A stretch of 64,000 nucleotides of DNA, taken from an uncultured bacterium. GTDB taxonomy: Bacteria > Elusimicrobiota > Elusimicrobia > Elusimicrobiales > Elusimicrobiaceae. The notes beneath the pieces were generated by a model that worked only from the letters and a program-made list of their open reading frames with translations, was not told where the DNA came from and made no database searches. The position numbers and the translations under genes were made by a program. Shown here in pieces: positions 26,001-34,653 of the stretch. The stretch lies in NCBI GenBank assembly GCA_949291515.1, contig CASEVY010000007.1:248001-312000 (forward strand). The letters are read 5' to 3'. Position 1 is the first letter of the stretch, and each line of letters begins with the position of its first letter.

Positions 26001-27449
26001 ATGGAATTAAAATTTGATTTGAGTAATATGGAAGAGTTTTTGCCGAAGGAGTTTGACGCCGAAAAGCGGCTTAAGGCAAAAACTCTTTTCTTTAAGAAGC
26101 TGGCTTTGGCGGCGCATAGCTTTTACGGCGGTAAGATGGCGTCTATGCCGAAGGCCGGGCCTATGTCGCCCGGCTGGATGAACGTATGGTATACGCCTGG
26201 AGTTTCGGCTGTGTCTACTGCCATAAGGGAATCGGAGGCCAAATCTTACGATTTAAGTTCGCGCGGCAATAGAGTTTTGGTATTGAGCGACGGCACACGA
26301 GTATTGGGCGACGGCGATTGCGGCGCGGCTGGCGGGCTTGGCGTAATGGAAGGCAAAGCTATGCTTATGAAGTATTTGGGCGGCATAGACGCCGATGCGG
26401 TATGTATAAACAGCCGCGACGGAAAAGGGTTGCCTTCGGCCGAAAAGATAACAGATTTCGCAAATATGATAGCGCCAAGTTTCGGCGCTATCAATTTGGA
26501 AGACATCAGCCAGCCTAATTGCTATAAAGTGCTAGACGAACTAAGGAAAACTTGTCCCATACCGGTATGGCATGACGACGCTCAAGGTACGGCGTGCGTT
26601 ACCTGCGCCGCTTTGATAAACGCTTTAAAACTTGCCGGCAAGAAAATTAATGATATAAAGATAGTCCTTTACGGGGCCGGCGCGGCCAACTCTACTGTGG
26701 CCAAATTCCTTATGGCTATGGGGGTTGCGGGCGGCAATATTATAATGTTTGACAAAAGCGGAGCTTTGAGCAAGAAAAGAACGGATTTAAGAGATAACCC
26801 GGATTTTTACAGACAGTGGGATTTATGCCTAAAGACAAACGCCGCAAATATTGAGAATGAACAATCCGCTTTTAAAAATGCCGATGCCGTTATAGCTTTG
26901 TCAAAGCCGGGGCCAGGCACGATAAAAAGCGAGTGGATAAGACTTATGGCGCCAAAAGCGATAGTATTTGCATGCGCCAATCCGGTGCCGGAAATATCGC
27001 CGGAAGAGTCTTTGAAAGCGGGCGCTTTTATAGCGGCGAGCGGGCGGGGCGATTTTCCAAATCAGGTAAACAATTCGCTTTGTTTCCCGGGTATATTGAA
27101 AGCGGCGCTTTTGTGCAGAGCGCGCGGTATAACCGACACAATGGCGCTGGCGGCGGCGAAGGCTATAGCTGAATGCGCGGAGCTTAAGGGTATTAACCCA
27201 AAAAGGATACTGCCAGATATGTATGACGCGGAATTGTATCCTATGCAGGTACGAGCCGTAGTCGAGCAGGCCGCTAATGAGGGTTTGGCCGGGCTGCCGA
27301 TAACTCCGCAGGAGGCTTACTCGAAAGCAAAAAATGACATAAAAGCGGCGCGGGCGCTGAGCGACGTTTTATACAGGGACGGCTATATTAAACAGATGCC
27401 GCTGTCAATAATAAAACAAGCCTTGCGGGAAACGCTTGAGGAAGTATGA
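26001..27449 (+). CDS. Malic enzyme, NAD(P)-dependent
   Basis: Oxidative decarboxylation of malate to pyruvate and CO2, or the reverse. The 482-residue protein has the malic N-terminal domain (YTPGVSAVSTAI near 64; LVLSDGTRVLGDGDCGA near 93-109), the HDDAQGTACV motif near 193 and an NAD-binding GAGAANSTVAKFL near 224. CANPVPEISP near 325 is typical of the bacterial MaeB-like group without the phosphotransacetylase domain. It overlaps the fumarase alpha gene by ATGA, so malate produced from fumarate can be passed to pyruvate. The start ATG has only a weak ribosome-binding site (AAGAAA). Confidence 0.93.
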   Translation: MELKFDLSNMEEFLPKEFDAEKRLKAKTLFFKKLALAAHSFYGGKMASMPKAGPMSPGWMNVWYTPGVSAVSTAIRESEAKSYDLSSRGNRVLVLSDGTRVLGDGDCGAAGGLGVMEGKAMLMKYLGGIDADAVCINSRDGKGLPSAEKITDFANMIAPSFGAINLEDISQPNCYKVLDELRKTCPIPVWHDDAQGTACVTCAALINALKLAGKKINDIKIVLYGAGAANSTVAKFLMAMGVAGGNIIMFDKSGALSKKRTDLRDNPDFYRQWDLCLKTNAANIENEQSAFKNADAVIALSKPGPGTIKSEWIRLMAPKAIVFACANPVPEISPEESLKAGAFIAASGRGDFPNQVNNSLCFPGILKAALLCRARGITDTMALAAAKAIAECAELKGINPKRILPDMYDAELYPMQVRAVVEQAANEGLAGLPITPQEAYSKAKNDIKAARALSDVLYRDGYIKQMPLSIIKQALRETLEEV

Positions 27450-28279
27450 GAATAATAAAAAGCGCGGAAATAAGAGATATGGTCGCCGCTCTTTGTGTGG
27501 AGGCGGCTTATAATTTGCCCGTTGGCGAAATAAAATTGTTGAAGTCCGCCATAAAGAAGGAGAAAGGGCTCGCCGCCAATTTGATAAACCTTATTTTAAA
27601 GAACGCGGAAATAGCCTCCAAAGGAGAATATCCCTTGTGCCAGGATACTGGCAGCGCCGTCGTATTTGCCGAAATAGGCGAAGAGGTGTTTATAGACGGC
27701 AATATAAACGAAGCCGTAAATGCTGGCGTCAGGAAGGGATATAAAGAGGGCTATTTGCGCAAGTCGATAGTATCGTGCCCGTTATTTAAGAGAATTAACA
27801 CTAAGGATAATACTCCCGCCGTTTTACATTTAAGCATAGTCAAAGGCTGTAAAGTAAAACTGAAAGTTTTGTTAAAAGGGGGCGGCGCGGAAAACGCCAG
27901 CAGGTTAAAAATGTTCACTCCTGCCGACGGCAAACGGGAAATAATAGACTTTATAAAGCAGAGCGTAAAGGAAGCCGGCGGCAAAGCGTGTCCGCCGTAT
28001 ATTCTGGGGATAGGCATAGGCGGCGATTTTGAGCAATGTGCTTTTTTGGCCAAGAAGGCGCTGACAAGAAATCGCGCACACTCAAACAAGAATTATGCCC
28101 TGCTTGAACGCGAAATATTGAAAGCCGTAAACTCTTTGGGGATAGGCGCGCAAGGCCTTGGCGGGAAAACGACTGCTTTGGCCGCCTATGCGGAAATAGC
28201 GCCTTGCCATATGGCCAGTTTGCCTGTGGCGGTAAATATCTGCTGCCACAGCCACCGAATAAAAGAGGGCGTAATATGA
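27446..28279 (+). CDS. Fumarate hydratase class I, alpha subunit
   Basis: Fe-S-dependent hydration of fumarate to malate. The 277-residue protein corresponds to the N-terminal domain of FumA (or TtdA). It has the cluster Cys in YPLCQDTGSAV near residue 55-65, a second Cys in VSCPLFKRINTKDNTP near 110, and the GIGIGGDFEQCAFLAKKAL segment near 190 with a third. The HSNKNYALLEREIL and GLGGKTTALA motifs complete the site. The oxygen-labile 4Fe-4S cluster fits an anaerobe. It is coupled by ATGA overlaps to the malic enzyme upstream and to the beta subunit downstream. A tartrate dehydratase role is possible but less likely next to malic enzyme. Confidence 0.9.
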   Translation: MRIIKSAEIRDMVAALCVEAAYNLPVGEIKLLKSAIKKEKGLAANLINLILKNAEIASKGEYPLCQDTGSAVVFAEIGEEVFIDGNINEAVNAGVRKGYKEGYLRKSIVSCPLFKRINTKDNTPAVLHLSIVKGCKVKLKVLLKGGGAENASRLKMFTPADGKREIIDFIKQSVKEAGGKACPPYILGIGIGGDFEQCAFLAKKALTRNRAHSNKNYALLEREILKAVNSLGIGAQGLGGKTTALAAYAEIAPCHMASLPVAVNICCHSHRIKEGVI

Positions 28280-28794
28280 AGAAGATTTCTCTTCCCGCAG
28301 ATAGAGCTGCGTTGGAAAAATTAAGAGCCGGCGACGCCGTATTGCTAAGCGCAACGATTTACTCTCTTAGGGATAAAGCGCACGCTTTGCTTTTGAAAAG
28401 CGGCTCCATTCCCGAATTTCTGCGAGGCGGCATAATATATTATATGGGCCCTACTCCCGCACGGCCCAATAAGGCGGTCGGCAGCTGCGGGCCGACTACA
28501 AGCGCGCGAATGGACAAATATACGCCTACAATAGTCAAAAAAACAGGTATAATTGGTATTATAGGTAAAGGCGAGCGCAGCGCCGCGGTAAACCGCGCGA
28601 TGAAAGGCAGGACTATATATTTTCTTGCCTATGCCGGTTTGGGCGCATTGTGCGCGCAGAGCGTTTTAAAAAGCGAAGCTGTATTGTATAAAGAATTGGG
28701 CGCGGAAGCGATTTTTAGGTTGGAAGTGAAAGACTTTCCGCTGATAGTATGCCAAGATCTTAAAGGCGATAATGTATACGGAGGAATAAAATGA
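28276..28794 (+). CDS. Fumarate hydratase class I, beta subunit
   Basis: 172 residues matching the C-terminal domain of class I fumarases. The signatures are LLSATIYSLRDKAHALL, GGIIYYMGPTPARPN and the SCGPTTSARMDKYTP loop. The start is placed at ATG 28276, overlapping the alpha-subunit stop; a longer frame from 28204 would cover the alpha gene. Alpha and beta together form the enzyme. The gene overlaps the next lipoprotein gene by ATGA, so an envelope gene set is translationally tied to a metabolic operon. Confidence 0.92.
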   Translation: MKKISLPADRAALEKLRAGDAVLLSATIYSLRDKAHALLLKSGSIPEFLRGGIIYYMGPTPARPNKAVGSCGPTTSARMDKYTPTIVKKTGIIGIIGKGERSAAVNRAMKGRTIYFLAYAGLGALCAQSVLKSEAVLYKELGAEAIFRLEVKDFPLIVCQDLKGDNVYGGIK

Positions 28795-29366
28795 AGAAGT
28801 CATTACTGTTTTTGATTGTATTGTGCGGCGCGGTTCTTTTCGGCGCATGCAGCGGCAATAAGAGGAATTCAAATTACGAAGAGGAACCTTATAATCGTTC
28901 CAAGAAGGCTTCCTACGAGAGCAAGATAAGGTATTCGGTATTTGCGCCTTTTATGTACGAAGATAAGTTCTACTCCTATTATGCTTTGGCCAAGAAAGTT
29001 TCCGGCCCGGATAATAAGGGGTGGTATGAGGTCGAATTTAAAAACGGGCCTAAAAAAGGCGAACGAATAAAAACGAAGAACGTTATCGTCAAGACGAGGC
29101 CGGCCGACGACTATGAATTAAAGAAAGGTTTGGTTGTTTTGGTAAATCATTGGAACCCCAGAACGCAGAATGACGAGAGCCGCACCGATATGTGGCGCAA
29201 AGGCGTAGTATATAATTTGGACGAACTCGATAAAGGCAAAGTGATGTTGGAGTTCCCTTACGACCGCAACGATTTTATGGCGACCAAAGAAGTGTATCTG
29301 CTGGACAATATAAGGCTGATATTGGAGCCCAAGGACGTGCGTGATCCTAGAATATTTTTAGATTAG
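28791..29366 (+). CDS. Lipoprotein of unknown function (first of envelope gene set)
   Basis: 191 residues beginning with a lipoprotein signal peptide; the lipobox LFGAC gives a lipidated Cys at about 20. The mature protein is strongly charged and appears mostly beta, with an SH3-like feel: WYEVEFKNGPKKGERIKTKN, then LVVLVNHWNP, then VVYNLDEL and VMLEFPYD strands. No family recognised. The GGAGG ribosome-binding site lies in the end of the fumarase beta gene. Five further envelope genes follow with almost no gaps. Confidence 0.7.
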   Translation: MKKSLLFLIVLCGAVLFGACSGNKRNSNYEEEPYNRSKKASYESKIRYSVFAPFMYEDKFYSYYALAKKVSGPDNKGWYEVEFKNGPKKGERIKTKNVIVKTRPADDYELKKGLVVLVNHWNPRTQNDESRTDMWRKGVVYNLDELDKGKVMLEFPYDRNDFMATKEVYLLDNIRLILEPKDVRDPRIFLD

Positions 29367-29370
29367 GGAT

Positions 29371-30069
29371 ATGTTAAGGAAGATATTTTTTGCTCTATCC
29401 GCTTTTATAATTTGCGGTATGCCCCTGCGGGCGATGCAGAGCGATACATATTTGATAGATACGCCTACGGCCGAAGTTTTGCCGCTTAGGGATTTAGGCG
29501 TAAGGACTCGTATTTTTACCGGCGGAGGCGTACTTGCCTATTTTGATTTTACGGTTATAAACCGCCTGAGCATAGGAGCGTCTTTAACTGCGGAACACTT
29601 GGTAGGGGAAAGCGATGAGGATATAAAACTTCTTGTCCCCGCGCTTCAGCTTAAGTATCGTCTGTATGACGGCGGAGATCATTTGCCTGCTTTTGCCATA
29701 GGTTTTGACAATCAGGGCTTTAAGTATAACCACGATTTGGACGAGTATGAGCAACCTGCGAAGGGGCTGTATTTGGCGCTAAGCAAGGAGGTGCTGATAC
29801 CCGGTTTGATGTTCAATCCCGGTTTAAACGTAACTGTTGACGGTTTTGAATTTGACAAATTGGCGGGATACATATCGGCCGCTTACAATATAAAAGATGT
29901 AGTTAATTTAATGTTCGAATGGGACAATATCCACTCGATAAAAGAGTCCAGACTAAACGGCGGGCTTAGGGTATATGTAACCGAAAATTTTTCTCTGGAT
30001 TTTGCGATACGCAATTTTAATCATAAAGCGGAGCGTATAGCGCAGTTTAAGTACAGCTGCAGCATATAG
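29371..30069 (+). CDS. Outer-membrane beta-barrel-like protein
   Basis: 232 residues with a Sec signal peptide (about 1-21). The mature protein begins with the phrase YLIDTPTAEVLPLRDLGV. Regular amphipathic strands separated by short turns follow, in a pattern seen in YjbH-like or OmpW-size barrels. Many strands have alternating hydrophobic residues, such as LRVYVTENFSLDFAIRNF near the end. The function is unknown. Its position, directly before a HAMP protein and a TolC-type channel, makes it part of the same envelope set. Confidence 0.65.
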   Translation: MLRKIFFALSAFIICGMPLRAMQSDTYLIDTPTAEVLPLRDLGVRTRIFTGGGVLAYFDFTVINRLSIGASLTAEHLVGESDEDIKLLVPALQLKYRLYDGGDHLPAFAIGFDNQGFKYNHDLDEYEQPAKGLYLALSKEVLIPGLMFNPGLNVTVDGFEFDKLAGYISAAYNIKDVVNLMFEWDNIHSIKESRLNGGLRVYVTENFSLDFAIRNFNHKAERIAQFKYSCSI

Positions 30070-30070
30070 T

Positions 30071-30520
30071 ATGGAAAGAATAAAGAAACCGTATAAACGC
30101 AGTATAATTTTTATTAAGAAGCATATGCAGTTGAAGTTCGTATTTTTGTCTTTGCTGCTTGCTCTTTTGTGCGTGGCGATGTGCACTTACGAATTCGTGA
30201 GTATGATACAGGCGTTTTTTAAGGCGCATCCTGTGTTGCTGCAGGAACTTATCGAGCAGAGTTCCGTCCTTATACCTATCTCCATAATGAAACTTGCGAT
30301 ATTTTTTGCGGTGATAGCCATATTGGCGGCAATTTTATCCAACAGAATAGCGGGGCCGTTATACAGATTTGAAAGCGTATGTAAGGAAGTAGCCAAAGGC
30401 AATTATAAAGTGCGGGTAAAGCTGCGCGACGGCGACGGTCTTAGAGGGTTGGAAAAAGAATTCAATGCTATGCTGGACAGCTTGGAACGGAAAGAAGGGG
30501 AATGTAAAGATGAGAAATAA
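30071..30520 (+). CDS. Membrane protein with a HAMP domain and no output domain
   Basis: 149 residues. Two membrane helices (about 20-42 and 70-93) enclose a short periplasmic loop. A HAMP domain follows (about 93-145): RIAGPLYRFESVCKEVAKGN, a connector VRVKLRDGDG, then the second helix ending LERKEGE. Sensor kinases or chemoreceptors would continue into an output domain, but here the protein ends. It may act as a signal adaptor or as a scaffold. It overlaps the TolC gene by 11 bases. Confidence 0.78.
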   Translation: MERIKKPYKRSIIFIKKHMQLKFVFLSLLLALLCVAMCTYEFVSMIQAFFKAHPVLLQELIEQSSVLIPISIMKLAIFFAVIAILAAILSNRIAGPLYRFESVCKEVAKGNYKVRVKLRDGDGLRGLEKEFNAMLDSLERKEGECKDEK

Positions 30521-31814
30521 AGCGGCGGCTCTTTTGCTCGCGATAATGACTTTTGCGTGTCTGGCCAGCGCGCAGAAATATCGTATAAAATATTCTGTAG
30601 ACGAGAAAGATCCTATTTCTTTGGAAAATGCCATACGTCTTGCGTTGGAGAACAACTACGAACTTTTGCTTACCGAGCAGGACGTGGTAATATCTGAGCA
30701 GCGGTTAAAGGAAGCCAAATTTTTATATTTGCCCGAGATAAGTTTTAACGCCGCGGCGACGGGTTACAATTTGGATTCGCCCATAGTTTTGCCCGACAGT
30801 CTTGGCCTTAGATATATAGCGCCGGCCAAGGACCACGATACGGATACTTTATTTTACGGTTTGGGCGTATCGGCGACGCAGTATTTGTATACCGGCGGGC
30901 GGATTTCCAGTACGGTAAGTATGGCAAAAGCCGGCCTTAAGGAAGCGATGAGCCGTTACGAAGCGGTAAAATACTCGGTAATATATCAAGTCAAGGAGGC
31001 GTTTTTCCAGCAGTTGTTTCTGCAGCGCCAAGAAGCCTTGCTGCAGGATATGATAAACCGAGTGGAAAAATATTTGCAAGGCAAAACATACAAACAGTGG
31101 GAAAGGGTGTTGATACAAGCCGAACGCGCAAAAATGAAGAGCAGGGTCAATGCTTTGAAGGAGGAATTGTCCTCGGCCAATTTAAAACTTATAAACGTAT
31201 TGAATAAAGAACTTAACAGCAAAGTGGTTATAAGCGGCGATTTTGACTTTAATCCGATTAACGTCGATTTGGCAAAAGCTACTTTGTGGGCTATGGAATT
31301 CAGGCCGGAACTTAAGAGCGCTTTGTACAAGCTGGAGATGGACAATATATCAGTCAAACTTTCGCTTGCGAGGCGCTATCCCAATATATTGCTCGGCATA
31401 GGTTATGACCGCCAGGGCGAGGACAATATAAACGATGAGAATATTCAAGCCACATTGGCTTTGAAACTTCCTTTCGGCTACGACTACGGCACACAGCTGA
31501 AACAGAAACGCGCGGAACAGCGCCAGAGCAATCTCAAGCGTGCGGCGATAGAAGACGCAATTCGCTCCGAGGTTTTGGAAGCCTACAATAATCTTATGTT
31601 TTGGCAGGAAGAGACCGCCGTCCGCATCGCTACTTGGGACACCATCAATAAAGAACTGGGCAATTTAAACTACAATACTTTGACTAAAGAAGAAGCCATA
31701 AGAGTGTTTTATTATTATTATGAAGCGGGCGTGGATTATCTAGAGGGTATAAAAGAACATATGTTGGCGATAGCCAAGTTGGAATTGGCTGTCGGACAAG
31801 ATATAAGAGAGTAG
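30510..31814 (+). CDS. TolC-family outer-membrane efflux protein
   Basis: 434 residues with a Sec signal peptide (about 1-21, ending CLASAQ) and two copies of the long-helix outer-membrane-factor repeat. SLENAIRLALENNYELLL near residue 40 opens the first repeat, and LAKATLWAMEFRPELKSALY opens the second, with barrel strands between. TolC trimers form the exit duct for export pumps or type I secretion. The start is chosen at ATG 30510 behind GGGGAA; an upstream in-frame start at 30465 lies in the HAMP gene. No inner-membrane pump or adaptor lies nearby, so the partner is unknown. Confidence 0.88.
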   Translation: MRNKAAALLLAIMTFACLASAQKYRIKYSVDEKDPISLENAIRLALENNYELLLTEQDVVISEQRLKEAKFLYLPEISFNAAATGYNLDSPIVLPDSLGLRYIAPAKDHDTDTLFYGLGVSATQYLYTGGRISSTVSMAKAGLKEAMSRYEAVKYSVIYQVKEAFFQQLFLQRQEALLQDMINRVEKYLQGKTYKQWERVLIQAERAKMKSRVNALKEELSSANLKLINVLNKELNSKVVISGDFDFNPINVDLAKATLWAMEFRPELKSALYKLEMDNISVKLSLARRYPNILLGIGYDRQGEDNINDENIQATLALKLPFGYDYGTQLKQKRAEQRQSNLKRAAIEDAIRSEVLEAYNNLMFWQEETAVRIATWDTINKELGNLNYNTLTKEEAIRVFYYYYEAGVDYLEGIKEHMLAIAKLELAVGQDIRE

Positions 31815-31819
31815 TTTTA

Positions 31820-32782
31820 ATGAAGTCAAAGACTATCAGAACAATCCTTTTCGCTTTATGTTTTTTTGCGGCGTCATATGTGCAGGGCGGGGTAATAAAC
31901 GAGAAAGAAGAAAACGATATCCTGCGCGAATTTTTATGGCGGGAATTTGTTTCTCTGCCGAAGGACAAACGCCCGAAGATAGGTGTTACGCTTTCGGCCG
32001 GCGGAGTCAGAGGGTTTTCCCACATCGGGGCTTTGGAAGTAATAAAAGCCAGCGCTTTGCCGATAGATTATATGTCGGGCACTTCGATGGGGTGTATAGT
32101 CGGCTCAATGTTCTCGGCGGGGGTAAGCCAGGCGCGTTTGCTGGATTTGGCGGAAAATCCTAAACTTTCCTATATATCAAAAGATCTTACGATACTGGGC
32201 GTTATCAAATACGTATTTGGCAACAGATTGTTTTCTTCGGAACAATTTCAGGAATTTATAGAATCGGAAATAGGCTCCATATATTACGAGGATCTCAATA
32301 TTCCCTTTGCGTGCGTTTCGGCAGATATTAAGACCGGTGAAAAGGTAGTCTTTAACAGCGGTCCTGTGGCTTTGGGCGTACGCGCGAGTATGAATTTGCC
32401 CGGCATTTTCGCCCCCGTGGAATATCGCCAGCGCTATTTGGTCGACGGCGGGGTGGTGGATTATATGCCGGTGGATTTGGTCAAAGAGATGGGGGCGGAT
32501 TGGGTGTTGGCGGTATTTTCTCTTCCAGATTATTCAAAGAGCGTGCCGACGACCATTTTGGGATATATCATACGGACCGGCGATTTGAGAGGCGCACTCC
32601 TTACGGAAAGCTCCGAAAAGAGCGCCAATTTCCTGATAGAGTCGCGTGTTGGCGATATATCCTCTTTTAATCCCGGCGAATCGTTAAAAGCTCTTGAAAT
32701 CGGCGCCAAATCGGCCTATACGGCATTGCCCTCGATGAAGGAGAATTTACTATTATATTCGGTGGATTATGTTTTTAAATAG
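31820..32782 (+). CDS. Patatin-like phospholipase, secreted
   Basis: 320 residues with a signal peptide (about 1-22). Patatin-fold catalytic signs are all present: the oxyanion loop SAGGVRGFSHIGAL near 58-72, the nucleophile Ser in GTSMGCIVG near 89-97, and the catalytic Asp in DGGVVDYMP near 211-219. It belongs to the RssA-like group and probably acts on phospholipids in the periplasm or at the outer membrane. It sits five bases after TolC and overlaps the TPR gene by 14 bases, so it belongs to the same transcript. Substrate not determined. Confidence 0.86.
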   Translation: MKSKTIRTILFALCFFAASYVQGGVINEKEENDILREFLWREFVSLPKDKRPKIGVTLSAGGVRGFSHIGALEVIKASALPIDYMSGTSMGCIVGSMFSAGVSQARLLDLAENPKLSYISKDLTILGVIKYVFGNRLFSSEQFQEFIESEIGSIYYEDLNIPFACVSADIKTGEKVVFNSGPVALGVRASMNLPGIFAPVEYRQRYLVDGGVVDYMPVDLVKEMGADWVLAVFSLPDYSKSVPTTILGYIIRTGDLRGALLTESSEKSANFLIESRVGDISSFNPGESLKALEIGAKSAYTALPSMKENLLLYSVDYVFK

Positions 32783-33779
32783 GGGATTTTTTATTGCGCT
32801 TGCCGCTTTATTTCTGTTATGGCCTTTCGCTCAAGGCAATGCCTTGTTTGGGATAAGCGCGCGCAATGCCCAAAACCAAATGCTGCGCGAAGCTGAAGAC
32901 GCATATGACAACGCCGAATATAAACGAGTGGAAGAATTGGGCAAAGAATTTTTGCTTAAATATCCTTCGGCATCAAAGAAGCGTCTAAAGAGAATGTATC
33001 TGCTTTTGGGCGATTCATACAAAGAACGCGGGCAATACGACAAGGCTCTGCTGACTTATAACGAGGCGGCGGAATTTTTGTCAAAAGACGAAGATATAAA
33101 TTTGGCTTTAGGCGGGATATATCTTATCGGCGGGCTGACGGATAACGCAAAAGATATTTTCAGGAAAGTTCTTGAGATAAATAAGGAAAATAAAGAGGCC
33201 CTTTTGGGAATGGCCAGAGCATACTATGAGGAAGGCCTCTTTTCGCGCGCCAATGTATTTTTCGAATATTACGGCCAAGCCGGCGGCGGAAAGGAAACCG
33301 CGGGTCCTTTTTATTATTATTATGCAATGTCTCAATATCTTGCGGACAATCAAGATGCGGCTCTTGATCTGGCTTTAAAGGCATTATCCGCGGAAGAAAC
33401 GGCCGATACCTTATTGCTGTTGGCAAAGATTTACAGAAACGCCGATGACGAGGAAAACGCTTGGCGCTATATAGACGCCGCTTTGGAAAAAGATCCTGCT
33501 CGCTACGACATTTATTTGACTAAAGCCTTATGGCTTTCTTTCGGCACCTTGGAGCAGACCAAACAGGCTGAGAAAATGGCCGATATCATACTTGAAAAAG
33601 ACAGCCGCGACAAATTGGCCCTGTTCATAAAATATATGTCTTTAAGAAAACGAGGCGGCGACAGCGCAAGGGCCGGGGCGTATTTAAAAACGATAATGTC
33701 GACTGAAGGCGATCAGTTTATGGATAAACTCGCGGCTAAACTTTATTATATGAATATGTCGGAAAAATCTCGTAAATAA
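32769..33779 (+). CDS. Secreted TPR-repeat protein
   Basis: 336 residues with a signal peptide (about 1-23, ending FAQGNA). The rest is made of tetratricopeptide repeats, some with the classic W/Y-G-A-Y pattern: YKERGQYDKALLTYNEAAEF, DNAKDIFRKVLEINKENKEA, ENAWRYIDAALEKDP. Six or more helical pairs are visible. Such periplasmic TPR proteins scaffold envelope complexes. It is the last gene of the 28.8-33.8 kb envelope set and is followed by a two-way terminator. Confidence 0.85.
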   Translation: MFLNRGFFIALAALFLLWPFAQGNALFGISARNAQNQMLREAEDAYDNAEYKRVEELGKEFLLKYPSASKKRLKRMYLLLGDSYKERGQYDKALLTYNEAAEFLSKDEDINLALGGIYLIGGLTDNAKDIFRKVLEINKENKEALLGMARAYYEEGLFSRANVFFEYYGQAGGGKETAGPFYYYYAMSQYLADNQDAALDLALKALSAEETADTLLLLAKIYRNADDEENAWRYIDAALEKDPARYDIYLTKALWLSFGTLEQTKQAEKMADIILEKDSRDKLALFIKYMSLRKRGGDSARAGAYLKTIMSTEGDQFMDKLAAKLYYMNMSEKSRK

Positions 33780-33796
33780 TATAAAGATATTGCGAA

Positions 33797-33832
33797 AATA
33801 AGCCCGCCGCATTTTCAAGCGGCGGGCTTATT
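33797..33832. terminator. Bidirectional terminator between TPR gene and pssA
   Basis: A long perfect stem, AATAAGCCCGCCGC with its complement, surrounds a loop ATTTTCAA. Both strands end in T-rich tails, so it serves the convergent genes on both sides. Confidence 0.88.
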
Positions 33833-33852
33833 TATAGCTAAAAACGCGGCAA

Positions 33853-34650
33853 TCAGTCTTCCTTTTTGATGGTTATGTTTCTGAAAGCCTTAAATATCAT
33901 CATAATTACGCCCATTAAGGCGTAAAGCCCGAACACTATAAACACCACGTCTTGCGGATATTTGAACAAGAAAGCTATAACTATGGCTATAATGGCAAGT
34001 TTGGTAACCGAGATCTTTTTATGCGGAGCATCTTGTGTCTTTTCTTTTTTCCCTTTGAAAGCGGCATATGGGATATTGGATACCATAAGCAAAGCCAAGC
34101 CTATCGTGATGAAAGCTATAAGATTATATATATACGGCAGGTAGATTTGCATAAAAGGCATTACTTTGCCGTTGGCGTCAAGCGCGAAGATATTGTATGA
34201 AAGCGCGAAAGAAACCAAAACCGCGGCGGCGGCCGGTACCGGTAACCCCGTAAAGTACTGCTTTGATGATTTGCCGGCATGGGCCATAGCGTTAAATCTC
34301 GCGAGCCTGATTGCGCCGAACAGTACAAAAAGGAAAGCTATCTGCGCGCCGAACACCGTAATATTTTGTAGAGCTATATAGTAGATAAGGAAAGCGGGTG
34401 CGGTACAGAAAGATATCAAATCCGCCAGGGAATCCATTTCCACTCCGAAAGAGGATTCGGCGTTTAACATTCTTGCAACCCGGCCGTCGAAAGTATCCAA
34501 AAGCATCGCTATAAAAATAAGCCAACCGGCCTTAGAATAATGGCCGTTTATAGACGCCATTATAGAGAAAAATCCGCACCCTATATTACCCATTGTGAAC
34601 AGTGAAGGTATCGTGATTATTCCTGCGTGTTTTATTTTTTCCAAATTCAT
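33853..34650 (-). CDS. pssA: CDP-diacylglycerol-serine O-phosphatidyltransferase
   Basis: Makes phosphatidylserine from CDP-diacylglycerol in the inner membrane. The 265 residues have the CDP-alcohol phosphotransferase motif near residue 48-75: LDTFDGRVARMLNAE followed by SSFGVEMDSLAD. This is the D-x2-DG-x2-AR-x8-G-x3-D-x3-D pattern. FGxxxDSLAD is typical of the type II, membrane-bound Pss. About seven further hydrophobic segments follow. It is coupled to psd, three bases upstream, so the two steps to phosphatidylethanolamine are encoded together. Confidence 0.93.
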   Translation of the reverse strand: MNLEKIKHAGIITIPSLFTMGNIGCGFFSIMASINGHYSKAGWLIFIAMLLDTFDGRVARMLNAESSFGVEMDSLADLISFCTAPAFLIYYIALQNITVFGAQIAFLFVLFGAIRLARFNAMAHAGKSSKQYFTGLPVPAAAAVLVSFALSYNIFALDANGKVMPFMQIYLPYIYNLIAFITIGLALLMVSNIPYAAFKGKKEKTQDAPHKKISVTKLAIIAIVIAFLFKYPQDVVFIVFGLYALMGVIMMIFKAFRNITIKKED

Positions 34651-34653
34651 AAA

